10,447 nucleotides of DNA from contig JBKQWK010000279.1 in assembly GCA_052139595.1 (NCBI GenBank), positions 1-10,447 on the forward strand. Direction: 5' to 3'. Made by a program: the position numbers and the translations under genes. The DNA is from JBKQWK01 sp052139595. Lineage in GTDB: Bacteria; Actinomycetota; Thermoleophilia; UBA2241. Positions 1 to 6,257 of this stretch are shown one piece after another (positions within the stretch are counted from its first letter, which is position 1; every line of letters starts with the position of its first letter). A model generated the notes under the pieces. The model saw only the letters and a list, made by a program, of their open reading frames with translations. It made no database searches and was not told the origin of the DNA.

Positions 1-48
1 CTTGGCCTTGAAGGCGGGCGAGTGGTTACGTCGTGGGCGTCGTTGCAT
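1..48 (-). CDS. IS3-family transposase OrfA-like, N-terminal fragment (cut by window edge)
   Basis: ATG at 48-46 opens a frame of 16 codons that runs off the left edge and reads MQRRPRRNHSPAFKAK. The basic start followed by RRNHSPAFKAK is the typical N-terminus of IS3-family OrfA proteins, whose next part is a helix-turn-helix that binds the element's ends (family knowledge; that part is not in the window). A strong Shine-Dalgarno, AGGAGG within 58-65 on the minus strand, lies about 10 bases upstream of the ATG. In full elements OrfA overlaps OrfB (DDE integrase domain) and a -1 frameshift makes the active fusion; both would lie beyond the left edge. The fragment is too short to tell whether the element is intact. 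Confidence 0.6.
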   Translation of the reverse strand, partial: MQRRPRRNHSPAFKAK

Positions 49-93
49 CGGTGCTGTTCCTCCTCGGTCTGCTGCCGCGGAGCAGTATCACCT

Positions 94-108
94 ATCGGAC
101 TGTCCGAT
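94..108. repeat. 15-bp palindrome inside the IS leader
   Basis: ATCGGAC (94-100), one central T, then GTCCGAT (102-108) form a perfect 7+7 bp inverted repeat. It sits between the presumed IS end and the transposase start, where transposase-binding and promoter sequences of IS elements lie. Function is not known. Confidence 0.5.
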
Positions 109-124
109 TTCGCCCGGCCACTTC

Positions 125-1072
125 TTAGAGCGAGTGGAAGTTGGCGATGCCGGACTGCAGGGTGAGGTCGCCGTTGACCACCAGGTCGTAACCTACGTTG
201 GTTGTCTTTCCTTGGTTGAGCTGCAACTGGGAGATCAGGGCGGCAGTGGCAATTGTGCCGCCGGCATCGGCTTGGGTGGGTGTCCCCTGCTGGGCTTGCG
301 AAGTCATTGTCGCGACCATGGCTGGGGTGATCTTAGTGCTCAGCGGAGGCACCCCGCCCGTGCCGGGAGCGTTGCTGATTCCGAGCTTGGGGTTGGTCAC
401 CGTGCCGTTGGTGTTCACTGCCAGCGTGGGCGCGCCTCCGGTGGGAGACAGGCTCGTACTCCAGTTGCCGTTGAAGGAGCCCCCGGCGAGGATGGCGGCC
501 GACATGCTTGTGTCTGGCGTGCCGGCGGCCGTCACCGCAAATGCGTTGCCGCCACCGCTCGTGAAAGCAACATTGCCATCAGTGTAGATAGCTGCCGCGG
601 GAGGAACGAACGGCGTCGTCAGATTCACCTGACCGACCAGCTCGCGCATCCGCGCCATCTTGCCGTTCACGGTTACCTGGGCCTCGACCCAGAGTTCGCC
701 GTCAGGAGTACTGCCGTTTGCCGGCCCGCCCTGGTCCCACGTAATGGCCGGGTTCACCGTCGCCTGATTATCGTAGACCATCACCGTCAGGGGCGGTCCT
801 GAGGGGTAGGTAGCGTTGTACGCCGTCGTCAAGCTAGCTTGGCTGAACGACTGATTTGCTGCCGGCCACGGCGTCGAGCGTATTGCCATAGCGGCGCTGT
901 CCAGGCCGGCCTCGGCGTAGTCAAAGGCCGACATCTGAGATCGATTGCTGGCCGTCGCTCCTTGCGTGTTGGCGGTGACCGCAACGATCGTTGCCGCCAT
1001 GATGGCCAGGGCCGCCGTGATGCCGAGCATCATGATCAGAGCGTACCCTCCTTCTTTAGCATGCCTCTGCAT
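125..1072 (-). CDS. PilX/GspK-like minor pilin, probably truncated at the 3' end by an IS
   Basis: Predicted minor prepilin of a type IV pilus or type II-like system, 315 residues from this start. The leader MQRHAKEGG is followed by a hydrophobic helix beginning YALIMMLGIT. The GG/Y junction is a plausible prepilin-peptidase site. The residue at +5 is Met instead of the usual Glu, as in GspK-type tip subunits and PilX N-terminal proteins. The rest is Gly/Thr/Asn/Ser-rich and ends with strand-like text (VVNGDLTLQSG) that in relatives normally runs on; here TAA at 127-125 follows directly, at the edge of IS sequence, so the C-terminus is probably lost. Start choice: ATG at 1072 has AGGAGG six bases upstream; an in-frame ATG at 1090 lies only one base after the preceding gene's stop but lacks such a site. 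Last gene of the pilin operon. Confidence 0.75.
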   Translation of the reverse strand: MQRHAKEGGYALIMMLGITAALAIMAATIVAVTANTQGATASNRSQMSAFDYAEAGLDSAAMAIRSTPWPAANQSFSQASLTTAYNATYPSGPPLTVMVYDNQATVNPAITWDQGGPANGSTPDGELWVEAQVTVNGKMARMRELVGQVNLTTPFVPPAAAIYTDGNVAFTSGGGNAFAVTAAGTPDTSMSAAILAGGSFNGNWSTSLSPTGGAPTLAVNTNGTVTNPKLGISNAPGTGGVPPLSTKITPAMVATMTSQAQQGTPTQADAGGTIATAALISQLQLNQGKTTNVGYDLVVNGDLTLQSGIANFHSL

Positions 1073-1078
1073 GGCTAC

Positions 1079-1084
1079 CCTCCT
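1079..1084 (-). promoter_or_regulatory. Shine-Dalgarno deciding the PilX-like start
   Basis: The minus strand reads AGGAGG here, six bases before ATG at 1072. It lies inside the reading frame if translation began at the upstream ATG (1090), so it favours the internal start. Confidence 0.6.
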
Positions 1085-1091
1085 CTTCATT

Positions 1092-1799
1092 CTACGGAGC
1101 GTTCCGTAGACTGACTGTGGTCTGAAGATCGGCGTATTTCGGCGGCCGGTTAAGGTTCGTGTCGACGATCAGCTGAATTTGTACCGAGATGATGCTGGCG
1201 AGATTAGCGCTCGGCACAGTGTCGGTGGGCGGCAAAAGGTTTCCGTTTGCGTCGAGGCACCAATAGGTGAAGATCGCCGTGTACGACGTGTTGGGCGTAA
1301 CGTTGGTGTTCGCCAGGCTGTTGTTGACAACGTTCTGCGCCAGCGTCGTGCCCTGATTCCAACCACTGCCGTTGTTGGTTTGCCAGTAGAGGGTCTTCTG
1401 CGCCGTGGACCCACTCGTGTCCAGATAGAACCGCATAAGCTGCACAGCGCCGGTCCCCGAGCCATTTGCCGTGGTAGCGGGGTTATTGAACGCCGAGGTG
1501 AAATCAACCTCCGTCGGGGTAGCCACCGTGATGACTGCCGGTGGTGTTGGCGTTCCCGTGGGAGTGGGCGTAGGTGACGACGTCGGCTGAGCATCGCGAA
1601 GCGCACGACTCATGAGGCTCACCGCATCGCGCACTGTGGAATTCGCGTCGTTGGCGGTCACGGAGTACCCGTACGAGTCCTGCAGGGAGATCCACGTGAA
1701 GACGAGCATCGTCGTGATGATCCCCAAGATGACTGTCGAGACCACCAGCTCGATGAGCGTGATGCCCGCCTGATTTGCGCGGCGTGATGGCGGAGTCAT
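1092..1799 (-). CDS. PilW-like minor pilin with a Thr-Pro tract
   Basis: Predicted minor prepilin of 235 residues. The leader MTPPSRRANQAG is followed by ITLIELVVSTVILGIITTML: a class III signal with cleavage after Gly12, Glu at +5, and a long hydrophobic helix. The spacing and the phrase VRDAVSLMSRALRDAQ after the helix fit PilW/PilJ-type subunits. Residues 76-87 form a Pro/Thr linker (PTPTPTGTPTPP). A Thr/Asn-rich beta domain follows, ending in SVQIQLIVDTN and a short tail, a typical C-terminus for this family. GTG at 1814 in the same frame is an alternative start; ATG at 1799 is preferred for the normal leader length and the GAGGTGA about 11 bases upstream. The gene lies 31 bases after the PilV-like stop and ends one base before the first possible ATG of the PilX-like gene, so co-translation is likely. 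Confidence 0.8.
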   Translation of the reverse strand: MTPPSRRANQAGITLIELVVSTVILGIITTMLVFTWISLQDSYGYSVTANDANSTVRDAVSLMSRALRDAQPTSSPTPTPTGTPTPPAVITVATPTEVDFTSAFNNPATTANGSGTGAVQLMRFYLDTSGSTAQKTLYWQTNNGSGWNQGTTLAQNVVNNSLANTNVTPNTSYTAIFTYWCLDANGNLLPPTDTVPSANLASIISVQIQLIVDTNLNRPPKYADLQTTVSLRNAP

Positions 1800-1830
1800 G
1801 TGAGCGATGTTCACCTCGACCTGACCTCGG

Positions 1831-2691
1831 TCAATTTGAGGTGTTGAAGGTATAGGACGTATTGCCTGTCAGCGTGATTGTTTGCTGCAATACCTCCGCA
1901 AACTTGGAGTTGCTCTTCAAATTATAGTTACAGGTCACCAAGTAGGTAATGGTGGGCCCGCCCGGCAGTGCCGTCCACGATACGGGCGTCGCGACCGTGG
2001 GCACCTGAGGCGACGGGGATTCAGTGACATTGGGCGTTACATCGTTGCGAACCACCGTGACGCCATCGGTAGTGACATCACTGTTCGTTACCATGATCTT
2101 CAGCGTGTACCACCCGGTCGTAGGCGACGGCGTGGGGGTCGGGGTGGGCGTGGGAGTGGGAGTGGGAGTGGGAGTGGGAGTCGATGTTGGCGACGGCGAC
2201 GGCGACGAACTACCGCTTGGAGAGGCAGGGTTCATGACGATGGTCGTCATTGTGGTCGGATACACAGGCGAGGGCGGCGCCGTCCACGACACCGTCACTG
2301 TCACCTGCTTGTAGGCCGCCACAGCCGGCGCCGCCGGCACGGACGTCACAACATAGCTGACGCTGTACGGCTTACTGCTACCCGGCGGTGTATAGGTGGA
2401 GCCGAACTGGCCGCCCTCGAACGCTGGATCGTACAGATTTGGGTTGGTCTGGTTGGCGGTTTTGTTCGTTGAATCGGCGGCGATCTCGTTGAACGGCAAC
2501 GCGCGGATCATCTCGATGCGCGCCTGAGCGGCGCTGGCGGCGACATTGCGCGACTGGTCAGCGGCAGTTCGGCTGGCGGCGTTGACAAACAAGGGCACCA
2601 TGGCGGCGAAAACGATGCCAGCAATGATGATCGTGACCATCAGCTCGATGAGGCTGAAGCCAGCTTGGTCGCGGCGTAGTCTCGTGATCAT
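1831..2691 (-). CDS. PilV-like minor pilin with Thr-Pro stalk and extra C-terminal domain
   Basis: Predicted minor prepilin of 286 residues. The leader MITRLRRDQAG is followed by FSLIELMVTIIIAGIVFAAM: cleavage after Gly11, Glu at +5, hydrophobic helix to about residue 37. Residues 38-155 resemble PilV-type domains (SRNVAASAAQARIEMIRALP, then TVTVSWTAPP and TTIVMNP, where many relatives end). Here residues 157-192 are an S/P then T/P tract including nine consecutive Thr-Pro pairs (171-188), followed by a beta-rich module of about 94 residues (193-286) that I do not recognise. First gene of the pilin trio. ATG at 2691 has GGAG about nine bases upstream. It overlaps by four bases (ATGA) the end of a doubtful upstream minus-strand frame. 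No promoter was clearly identified. Confidence 0.82.
   Translation of the reverse strand: MITRLRRDQAGFSLIELMVTIIIAGIVFAAMVPLFVNAASRTAADQSRNVAASAAQARIEMIRALPFNEIAADSTNKTANQTNPNLYDPAFEGGQFGSTYTPPGSSKPYSVSYVVTSVPAAPAVAAYKQVTVTVSWTAPPSPVYPTTMTTIVMNPASPSGSSSPSPSPTSTPTPTPTPTPTPTPTPTPSPTTGWYTLKIMVTNSDVTTDGVTVVRNDVTPNVTESPSPQVPTVATPVSWTALPGGPTITYLVTCNYNLKSNSKFAEVLQQTITLTGNTSYTFNTSN
2132..2182. repeat. Hexanucleotide repeat encoding the Thr-Pro stalk
   Basis: The plus strand carries five perfect GTGGGA units (2150-2179) preceded by degenerate copies back to about 2132. On the coding minus strand they give alternating Thr and Pro codons. Because the unit is six bases, gain or loss of units changes the stalk by two residues without shifting the frame. 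Confidence 0.85.
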
Positions 2692-3096
2692 GCCCAGTCT
2701 CCAGACGGCAGTGTACTGCTCTTCATGCGGTCAATAATATCGACAGGTAAACGCTGATACTGAATACCCGGTGCCAAATCCGTTGTCCGCAGTGGCGGTG
2801 CTCCTGCCTGCCGAGTACGACTGTCGCCACCGTCGGCAACGCTTCTTTCGGCCGCAGCGAGGAGAAACCTGCGCACCGACGGCAACGACGTCACCTTCAG
2901 GCTGCCACCCTCTCTGGCGTCATGCCCCCGCAACTGAAGACGCTCATGCTCGCTATCTGGCCTTGTAACAAGGATAGATATTGCCTCATCTGACCTCGCT
3001 GAACGGACAGTTGTCGTAAAGCCGTGGTGTATGGCCCAGGAGCGCAGGTGCCAAGCTTCGATCGCGCCATTGCCAAATCTTGGCAAACACCGTTCC

Positions 3097-3227
3097 CTGA
3101 CCGACGACTTCGCGGTCGGTGAGGTTTTCGAGCAGAGATCGTCACTCTCGATGAGAAGGAGATCGACGAGGACGAGACCATCGAGTCGGACGCGGGCACG
3201 ATTCGCGTAACGCCGGCTTGGCGGTGA
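3097..3227 (+). pseudogene. Possible frameshifted gene relic, unidentified
   Basis: Plus-strand reading from 3097 gives LTDDFAVGEVFEQ. At about 3136-3137 the frame must shift by one base to continue as IVTLDEKEIDEDETIES and on to a TGA at 3225-3227. Both pieces are acidic, have mostly G/C third positions and read like real protein, unlike the other frames here. The first part vaguely recalls the N-terminus of MaoC-like dehydratases (DFxVGExF followed by VTxxE), but the match is too short to assign a function. No intact start could be found. Chance similarity is quite possible. Confidence 0.2.
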
Positions 3228-3311
3228 CTCCTGGACGATCCGGGCTGAGCGCGGCCGCGGCTGGTGTGCGCGAGAACGACCTGCGACGATCACGCGGTAG
3301 CCTGATTCTTA

Positions 3312-3328
3312 TTGTCATCGTATGACAA
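3312..3328. promoter_or_regulatory. Perfect palindrome, candidate operator upstream of the STAS gene
   Basis: TTGTCAT-CGT-ATGACAA is a perfect 7+7 bp inverted repeat with a 3-base centre, 42 bases before the STAS start. TTGTCA (3312-3317) also differs from a sigma-70 -35 box by one base, with a weak -10 candidate TATCCG at 3335-3340 after 17 bases. The size and symmetry suit a dimeric repressor site overlapping a promoter; the regulator is unknown. Confidence 0.35.
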
Positions 3329-3370
3329 ACGGTTTATCCGCTGCGTGATTCAGGGAAAAGCCTGCACAGA

Positions 3371-3766
3371 ATGGCAAGACGATCTGAACAGAGCCGCAAC
3401 AGCGAATATGTCGAGCTGCACCACAGCGTGGAGCGGCACGGCGACACGGCGGTCATCTACGTCACCGGCGTGGTCGATTTCGCGACGGCGCCGCTGCTGC
3501 GGCGCGACATCGACGACTGCGCCGCCGGCGATGCCACCCGGGTTGAACTGCACCTGGGCCACATCGAGCTAATGGACAGCTCCGGGCTGGGCACCCTGAT
3601 TCACGCCTATAAGCTGTTCGGCGCCCGCGGCAAAGAGTTGGTCTTTCTTGGTAGCGGCCCAGTGGTAACACGGCTGCTCGAGCGCACATCGCTCGATCGC
3701 TTCATCAAGATCGTGCCCGAGACCGAGAGTTGCTGCCTCGAAGAGAGACCGGCGCACTCGGCCTGA
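3371..3766 (+). CDS. STAS-domain protein, anti-anti-sigma factor type
   Basis: 131 residues making up one STAS domain. Visible landmarks are the first strand with VIYVTGVVDFATAP (about 28-41), and the phospho-acceptor loop ELMDSSGLGTLI (66-77), in which Ser71 corresponds to the serine phosphorylated by the anti-sigma kinase in SpoIIAA/RsbV-type proteins. Next comes the helix and strand GKELVFLGSGPVVTRLLERTSLDRFIKIV (87-115). In the known partner switch the unphosphorylated protein binds an anti-sigma kinase and frees a sigma factor. It is cytoplasmic, with no membrane segment. No RsbW-like kinase, phosphatase or sigma gene is in the window, so partners must be encoded elsewhere. The ATG at 3371 has only a weak, distant purine stretch (AGGGAAAAG). 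It is the only plus-strand gene and is convergent with the GGDEF gene. Confidence 0.88.
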   Translation: MARRSEQSRNSEYVELHHSVERHGDTAVIYVTGVVDFATAPLLRRDIDDCAAGDATRVELHLGHIELMDSSGLGTLIHAYKLFGARGKELVFLGSGPVVTRLLERTSLDRFIKIVPETESCCLEERPAHSA

Positions 3767-3769
3767 AGA

Positions 3770-3832
3770 GGGCTGCCCGAAGAAGCCTGCCCGACGAGTT
3801 TTACCTGACGTGGGCTGCCCGAAGAAGCCTGC
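3770..3832. repeat. 21-bp direct repeat between convergent genes
   Basis: An identical 21-base sequence, beginning GGGCTGCCCG and ending AAGCCTGC, occurs at 3770-3790 and 3812-3832, so the period is 42 bases. Each copy is followed within a few bases by GACGAG (3793-3798, 3833-3838), and two more GACGAG copies follow at 3848-3853 and 3861-3866. It starts three bases after the STAS stop codon. Function is not known; it may be a decayed minisatellite. Confidence 0.75.
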
Positions 3833-3850
3833 GACGAGACGTACGTGACG

Positions 3851-3870
3851 AGGCCAGCCTGACGAGGCCT
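3851..3870. terminator. Weak hairpin at the convergent junction
   Basis: AGGCC (3851-3855) can pair with GGCCT (3866-3870) around a 10-base loop, at the very end of the minus-strand GGDEF gene and about 85 bases after the STAS stop. No T-tract follows on either strand, so it is only a weak candidate for a terminator. Confidence 0.2.
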
Positions 3871-6100
3871 AATTGACCAAGGCCGAGCCGTAAGGCGAAT
3901 CGGCCCAACCCGCCTGGGTACGAACCGGTTCCCCGTCGGCCTCTGCGGCCTCGGCGCGCAGCATCGCCGCGAGACGCTGCACCAGACGCGGGTCCAGTTC
4001 ATGCGCCGCCTTGGCGCGTACGTGAGCCAGGCCAGCGGCCACGGTAGTGGCGGCCGCCGCCGCAGTGTCGCTCGTGCCGCCCGCGGCTGAAGTGGCCGCG
4101 GCGCTCCTGTCCTCGGCGAGCAAAGACTGCTCATTGTCGGCGCGCCCGGTCTGCGCGGCGGCGTGGCCAGCGGAGCCGGCGGCCAAGTAGCTGCGGCAGA
4201 CGGCGAAGGCGCGGGCAACCCGCGGGATGCGCTCGCCGCGCAAACCCTCGGGGTAACCGGCGCCATCCCAGCGTTCGTTGCCATAAAGCAGGGCTTCATA
4301 GGCCAGTCGCTGCTGGGCTGGCTGGCGACTGCCGAGAATGGCGCTCAGATCGACACTCTGGTCGGCGCCCAGTTCGTGCACCGCCAGAACCGTAACCAGA
4401 GCCACTGTCTCGTCCTCGCTGAGGCCGATATGGGCGGCGAAGCGCCGTCCCAGGGCGACCATGTGGCCGTCGAGCAGTGTGTGCGCGAGCACCTCGTCGG
4501 CGTACAGGCAGACGCGGTCGCGGCCGCTCGCCTTGGCGCGCAGCAAGGCTGCGTCGGCGGCGCCGAGCACGCCGTCGGCATCGCGTGACGAGTCGGGGTA
4601 CGAGGCAACGCCGATCGACATGCTCACCTGCAGGCCGGGCACACCGGGGTCGATCTCACGCACCGCGGCGCAGACGCGTCCGGCGATCGTGCGCGCTTCG
4701 ATGAGTCCCGTGCGCGGCAGAATCATGACGAACTCCTCGCCGCCGTAGCGGGCGAGGTAGTCAGACTCGCGCGAGCAGGCGCGCAGCGCACCGGCGACGG
4801 CGCGCAGCACCTCGTCGCCCTGCTGATGGCCAACCGTGTCATTGACCACCTTGAAGTGGTCAAGGTCCATCATCAGCAGGCAGAACGACTCGTCATAGCG
4901 TTCCGCGCGACTCGTCGTCGAACTCAGGGCATCGCGAAAATGGCGGTAGTTGTAAATGCCGGTGAGGCCATCGCTGATCGCCTGCAGCTCCATCTCCTTG
5001 TAGGTGCGCGCGTTCTGAATCGCGATCGCCGCCAGATTGGCGAAGAGCTGCGTCGTCTCCAGCTCGCGCTCGTCAAACTGCTGTCCACCCAGGCGATCGA
5101 TCGTCAGCACGCCGTTGACCTTGCCACTGACGTTGAGCGGCACCACGATCGACGCCTGCGCCTCACGGACCGGTGTGCCCGGCACCTGCAGCACGCGCGG
5201 GTCGTGCGCCATGTCGTTCACGAGCTGCGCCTGATCGTGCGCAATCACCCAGCCGGTCACGCCCATGCCCAGAGGTGTGTGAAACTCAAGAATTTCTTCG
5301 GCGTTCGTATCCCGGGCGAAGATGCACACCAGTTCGCCGGCCTGCTCGTCGATTAGACGAACATCCATCGTGTCGTACTCGACCAGCGTCTTGAGCGTGT
5401 CCGCGATCTGCTCGAAGACCTTCGTCTGGTCGAGCGTGCCGAGCAGGACGGCACTCAGGTCGAGCAAGTAGTGCCGCAGACTGAGTGTCGCAGTCAGCTC
5501 GTGGGCAGCGCGCTCAAGCTCCTCGAAGCGCAGAGCGTTGGCGATCGCAGTCGCCGCGTGAGTGGCAAACTCCTCCAGCGGCTTGATCGTCTCCAGGGTC
5601 GGTTGGCGATGGTCGGCAGGGTCGAACAGGTCGAGCACCGCGACGAGATCGTCGTTCCTGTCGTTGACGGGCACGAAAAGGGCATCCTTGCTGTGAAACT
5701 CACCCGCTGCCCGGAATCCCAGATCGGGGCGGGGAAAGTAGCGCTCGACGTCTGGCTCCCAGGTGTACTCGCGATGATCAAAAAAGAACGAGTGGCCGAT
5801 CTGAAACCGTGCCTGCAAGAGATCGCGGAGGACGTGCCCGGGAATCACCGTGTCCAGTACTTGAGCATCGATCTCAGGGTGACGACCGGCGGTGGCGTGG
5901 GCATGGAATTCGTCGTGTTCGCGATCAAGGAGAAGGACGGTCGCCTCGCGATAGCCAAATGTCTCTGACATCGCCCTGGCGATGGTTGTGACGACGGCCG
6001 GCAATTCGAGACTGGACTGAAGCTGGTTTCCCAGCTTCACGAGCGCCCGCAGTAGTTCGATCTCACGGCCGTCGGCCCGTTCAGTGGTCCGACGAAACAC
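3869..6100 (-). CDS. GAF-GAF-GGEEF diguanylate cyclase with degenerate HD-GYP domain
   Basis: Predicted cytoplasmic sensor diguanylate cyclase (2 GTP to cyclic di-GMP), 743 residues. Order: GAF 1 about 31-192; GAF 2 about 222-365; GGDEF about 372-535; HD-GYP-like about 537-715. The GGDEF domain looks active: DLDHFK with Asp412 and Asp414, GGEEF at 453-457, and an RxxD inhibitory site (RESD, 444-447) five residues before it. The HD-GYP part keeps NERWDGAGYPEGL (608-620), but the HD pair reads HE (575-576) in AVHELGADQS, and the HH of HHExxDGxGYP reads YG-N, so metal ligands are missing and phosphodiesterase activity is doubtful. An Ala-rich stretch (about 640-695) interrupts the C-terminal region. 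Start: GTG at 6100 has GGGGGGA seven bases upstream. The frame is open back to ATG 6220 and GTG 6229, but those codons read unlike the family and 6229 falls in a strong hairpin. Confidence 0.85.
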   Translation of the reverse strand: MFRRTTERADGREIELLRALVKLGNQLQSSLELPAVVTTIARAMSETFGYREATVLLLDREHDEFHAHATAGRHPEIDAQVLDTVIPGHVLRDLLQARFQIGHSFFFDHREYTWEPDVERYFPRPDLGFRAAGEFHSKDALFVPVNDRNDDLVAVLDLFDPADHRQPTLETIKPLEEFATHAATAIANALRFEELERAAHELTATLSLRHYLLDLSAVLLGTLDQTKVFEQIADTLKTLVEYDTMDVRLIDEQAGELVCIFARDTNAEEILEFHTPLGMGVTGWVIAHDQAQLVNDMAHDPRVLQVPGTPVREAQASIVVPLNVSGKVNGVLTIDRLGGQQFDERELETTQLFANLAAIAIQNARTYKEMELQAISDGLTGIYNYRHFRDALSSTTSRAERYDESFCLLMMDLDHFKVVNDTVGHQQGDEVLRAVAGALRACSRESDYLARYGGEEFVMILPRTGLIEARTIAGRVCAAVREIDPGVPGLQVSMSIGVASYPDSSRDADGVLGAADAALLRAKASGRDRVCLYADEVLAHTLLDGHMVALGRRFAAHIGLSEDETVALVTVLAVHELGADQSVDLSAILGSRQPAQQRLAYEALLYGNERWDGAGYPEGLRGERIPRVARAFAVCRSYLAAGSAGHAAAQTGRADNEQSLLAEDRSAAATSAAGGTSDTAAAAATTVAAGLAHVRAKAAHELDPRLVQRLAAMLRAEAAEADGEPVRTQAGWADSPYGSALVN

Positions 6101-6106
6101 CTTGCG

Positions 6107-6113
6107 TCCCCCC
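6107..6113 (-). promoter_or_regulatory. Shine-Dalgarno supporting the GGDEF gene start
   Basis: The minus strand reads GGGGGGA, seven bases before GTG at 6100. It is the only good ribosome-binding site among the possible starts of this frame. Confidence 0.45.
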
Positions 6114-6228
6114 GCGGATTCCTTTGGCCGACTAAGCTTACCCTGCTCTGAGCGCGGTCGATACACCCAACGGGGCAGAAACGGCCTTGTTGTCACAACT
6201 GCCGACACTTTCACACACATACGAGGCA

Positions 6229-6257
6229 CCGGCGGGGCGTTTTGACGCCGCCGCCGG
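6229..6257 (-). terminator. Strong GC hairpin after the BKACE gene
   Basis: On the minus strand CCGGCGG, a bulged C, GGCG, loop TCAAAA, CGCC and CCGCCGG form an 11-bp stem with one bulge. It begins 11 bases after the BKACE stop codon (6269-6271). No U-tract follows, so it is not a textbook intrinsic terminator, but position and stability fit an operon end or 3' RNA stabiliser. Confidence 0.5.

Larger units (their letters stand above)
1..127 (-). mobile_element. Left end of an IS3-family-like insertion sequence (partial)
   Basis: The stretch holds the start of an IS3 OrfA-like transposase reading off the window edge, about 75 bases of leader, and an abrupt end of the neighbouring pilin gene. 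The exact outer boundary is not certain. The terminal inverted repeat should lie around 110-127, where the minus-strand reading is TAAGAAGTGGCCGGGCG, but the partner end is outside the window, so neither the inverted repeat nor a target duplication can be confirmed. The IS family is inferred from the transposase N-terminus only. Confidence 0.6.
2692..3370. other. 679-base stretch without a confident gene
   Basis: The stretch lies between divergent transcription units (pilin operon to the left, STAS gene to the right). A minus-strand frame of 201 codons (3293-2688) is open throughout and its TGA overlaps the PilV-like ATG by four bases. Its product is Arg/Ser-rich, shows no recognisable family, and its third positions are less GC-biased than the neighbouring genes, so I do not call it a gene. 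On the plus strand a short, strongly GC3-biased coding-like stretch with an apparent frameshift lies at 3097-3227. A palindrome is at 3312-3328. I found no tRNA-like fold or clear promoter for the pilin operon. Confidence 0.5.

Noticed and set aside
2128..2210. CRISPR-like or intergenic repeat array
   Set aside because: The repeats are 6 bp, in frame, and encode Thr-Pro inside a gene; no spacers.
2700..2760. Sigma-70 boxes upstream of the PilV-like gene (TTGACC, TATTAT, TACACT on the minus strand)
   Set aside because: No pair has acceptable 16-18 base spacing.
2761..2777. Sigma-54-like element upstream of the pilin operon (TGGCAC on the minus strand)
   Set aside because: The -24 half is perfect, but the -12 GC is TC at the required spacing, and there is no activator gene nearby.
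3607..4299. Minus-strand open frame covering the STAS end and the GGDEF 3' part
   Set aside because: It is a frame shadow of two well-supported genes and its product is low-complexity Arg/Pro/Ala-rich.
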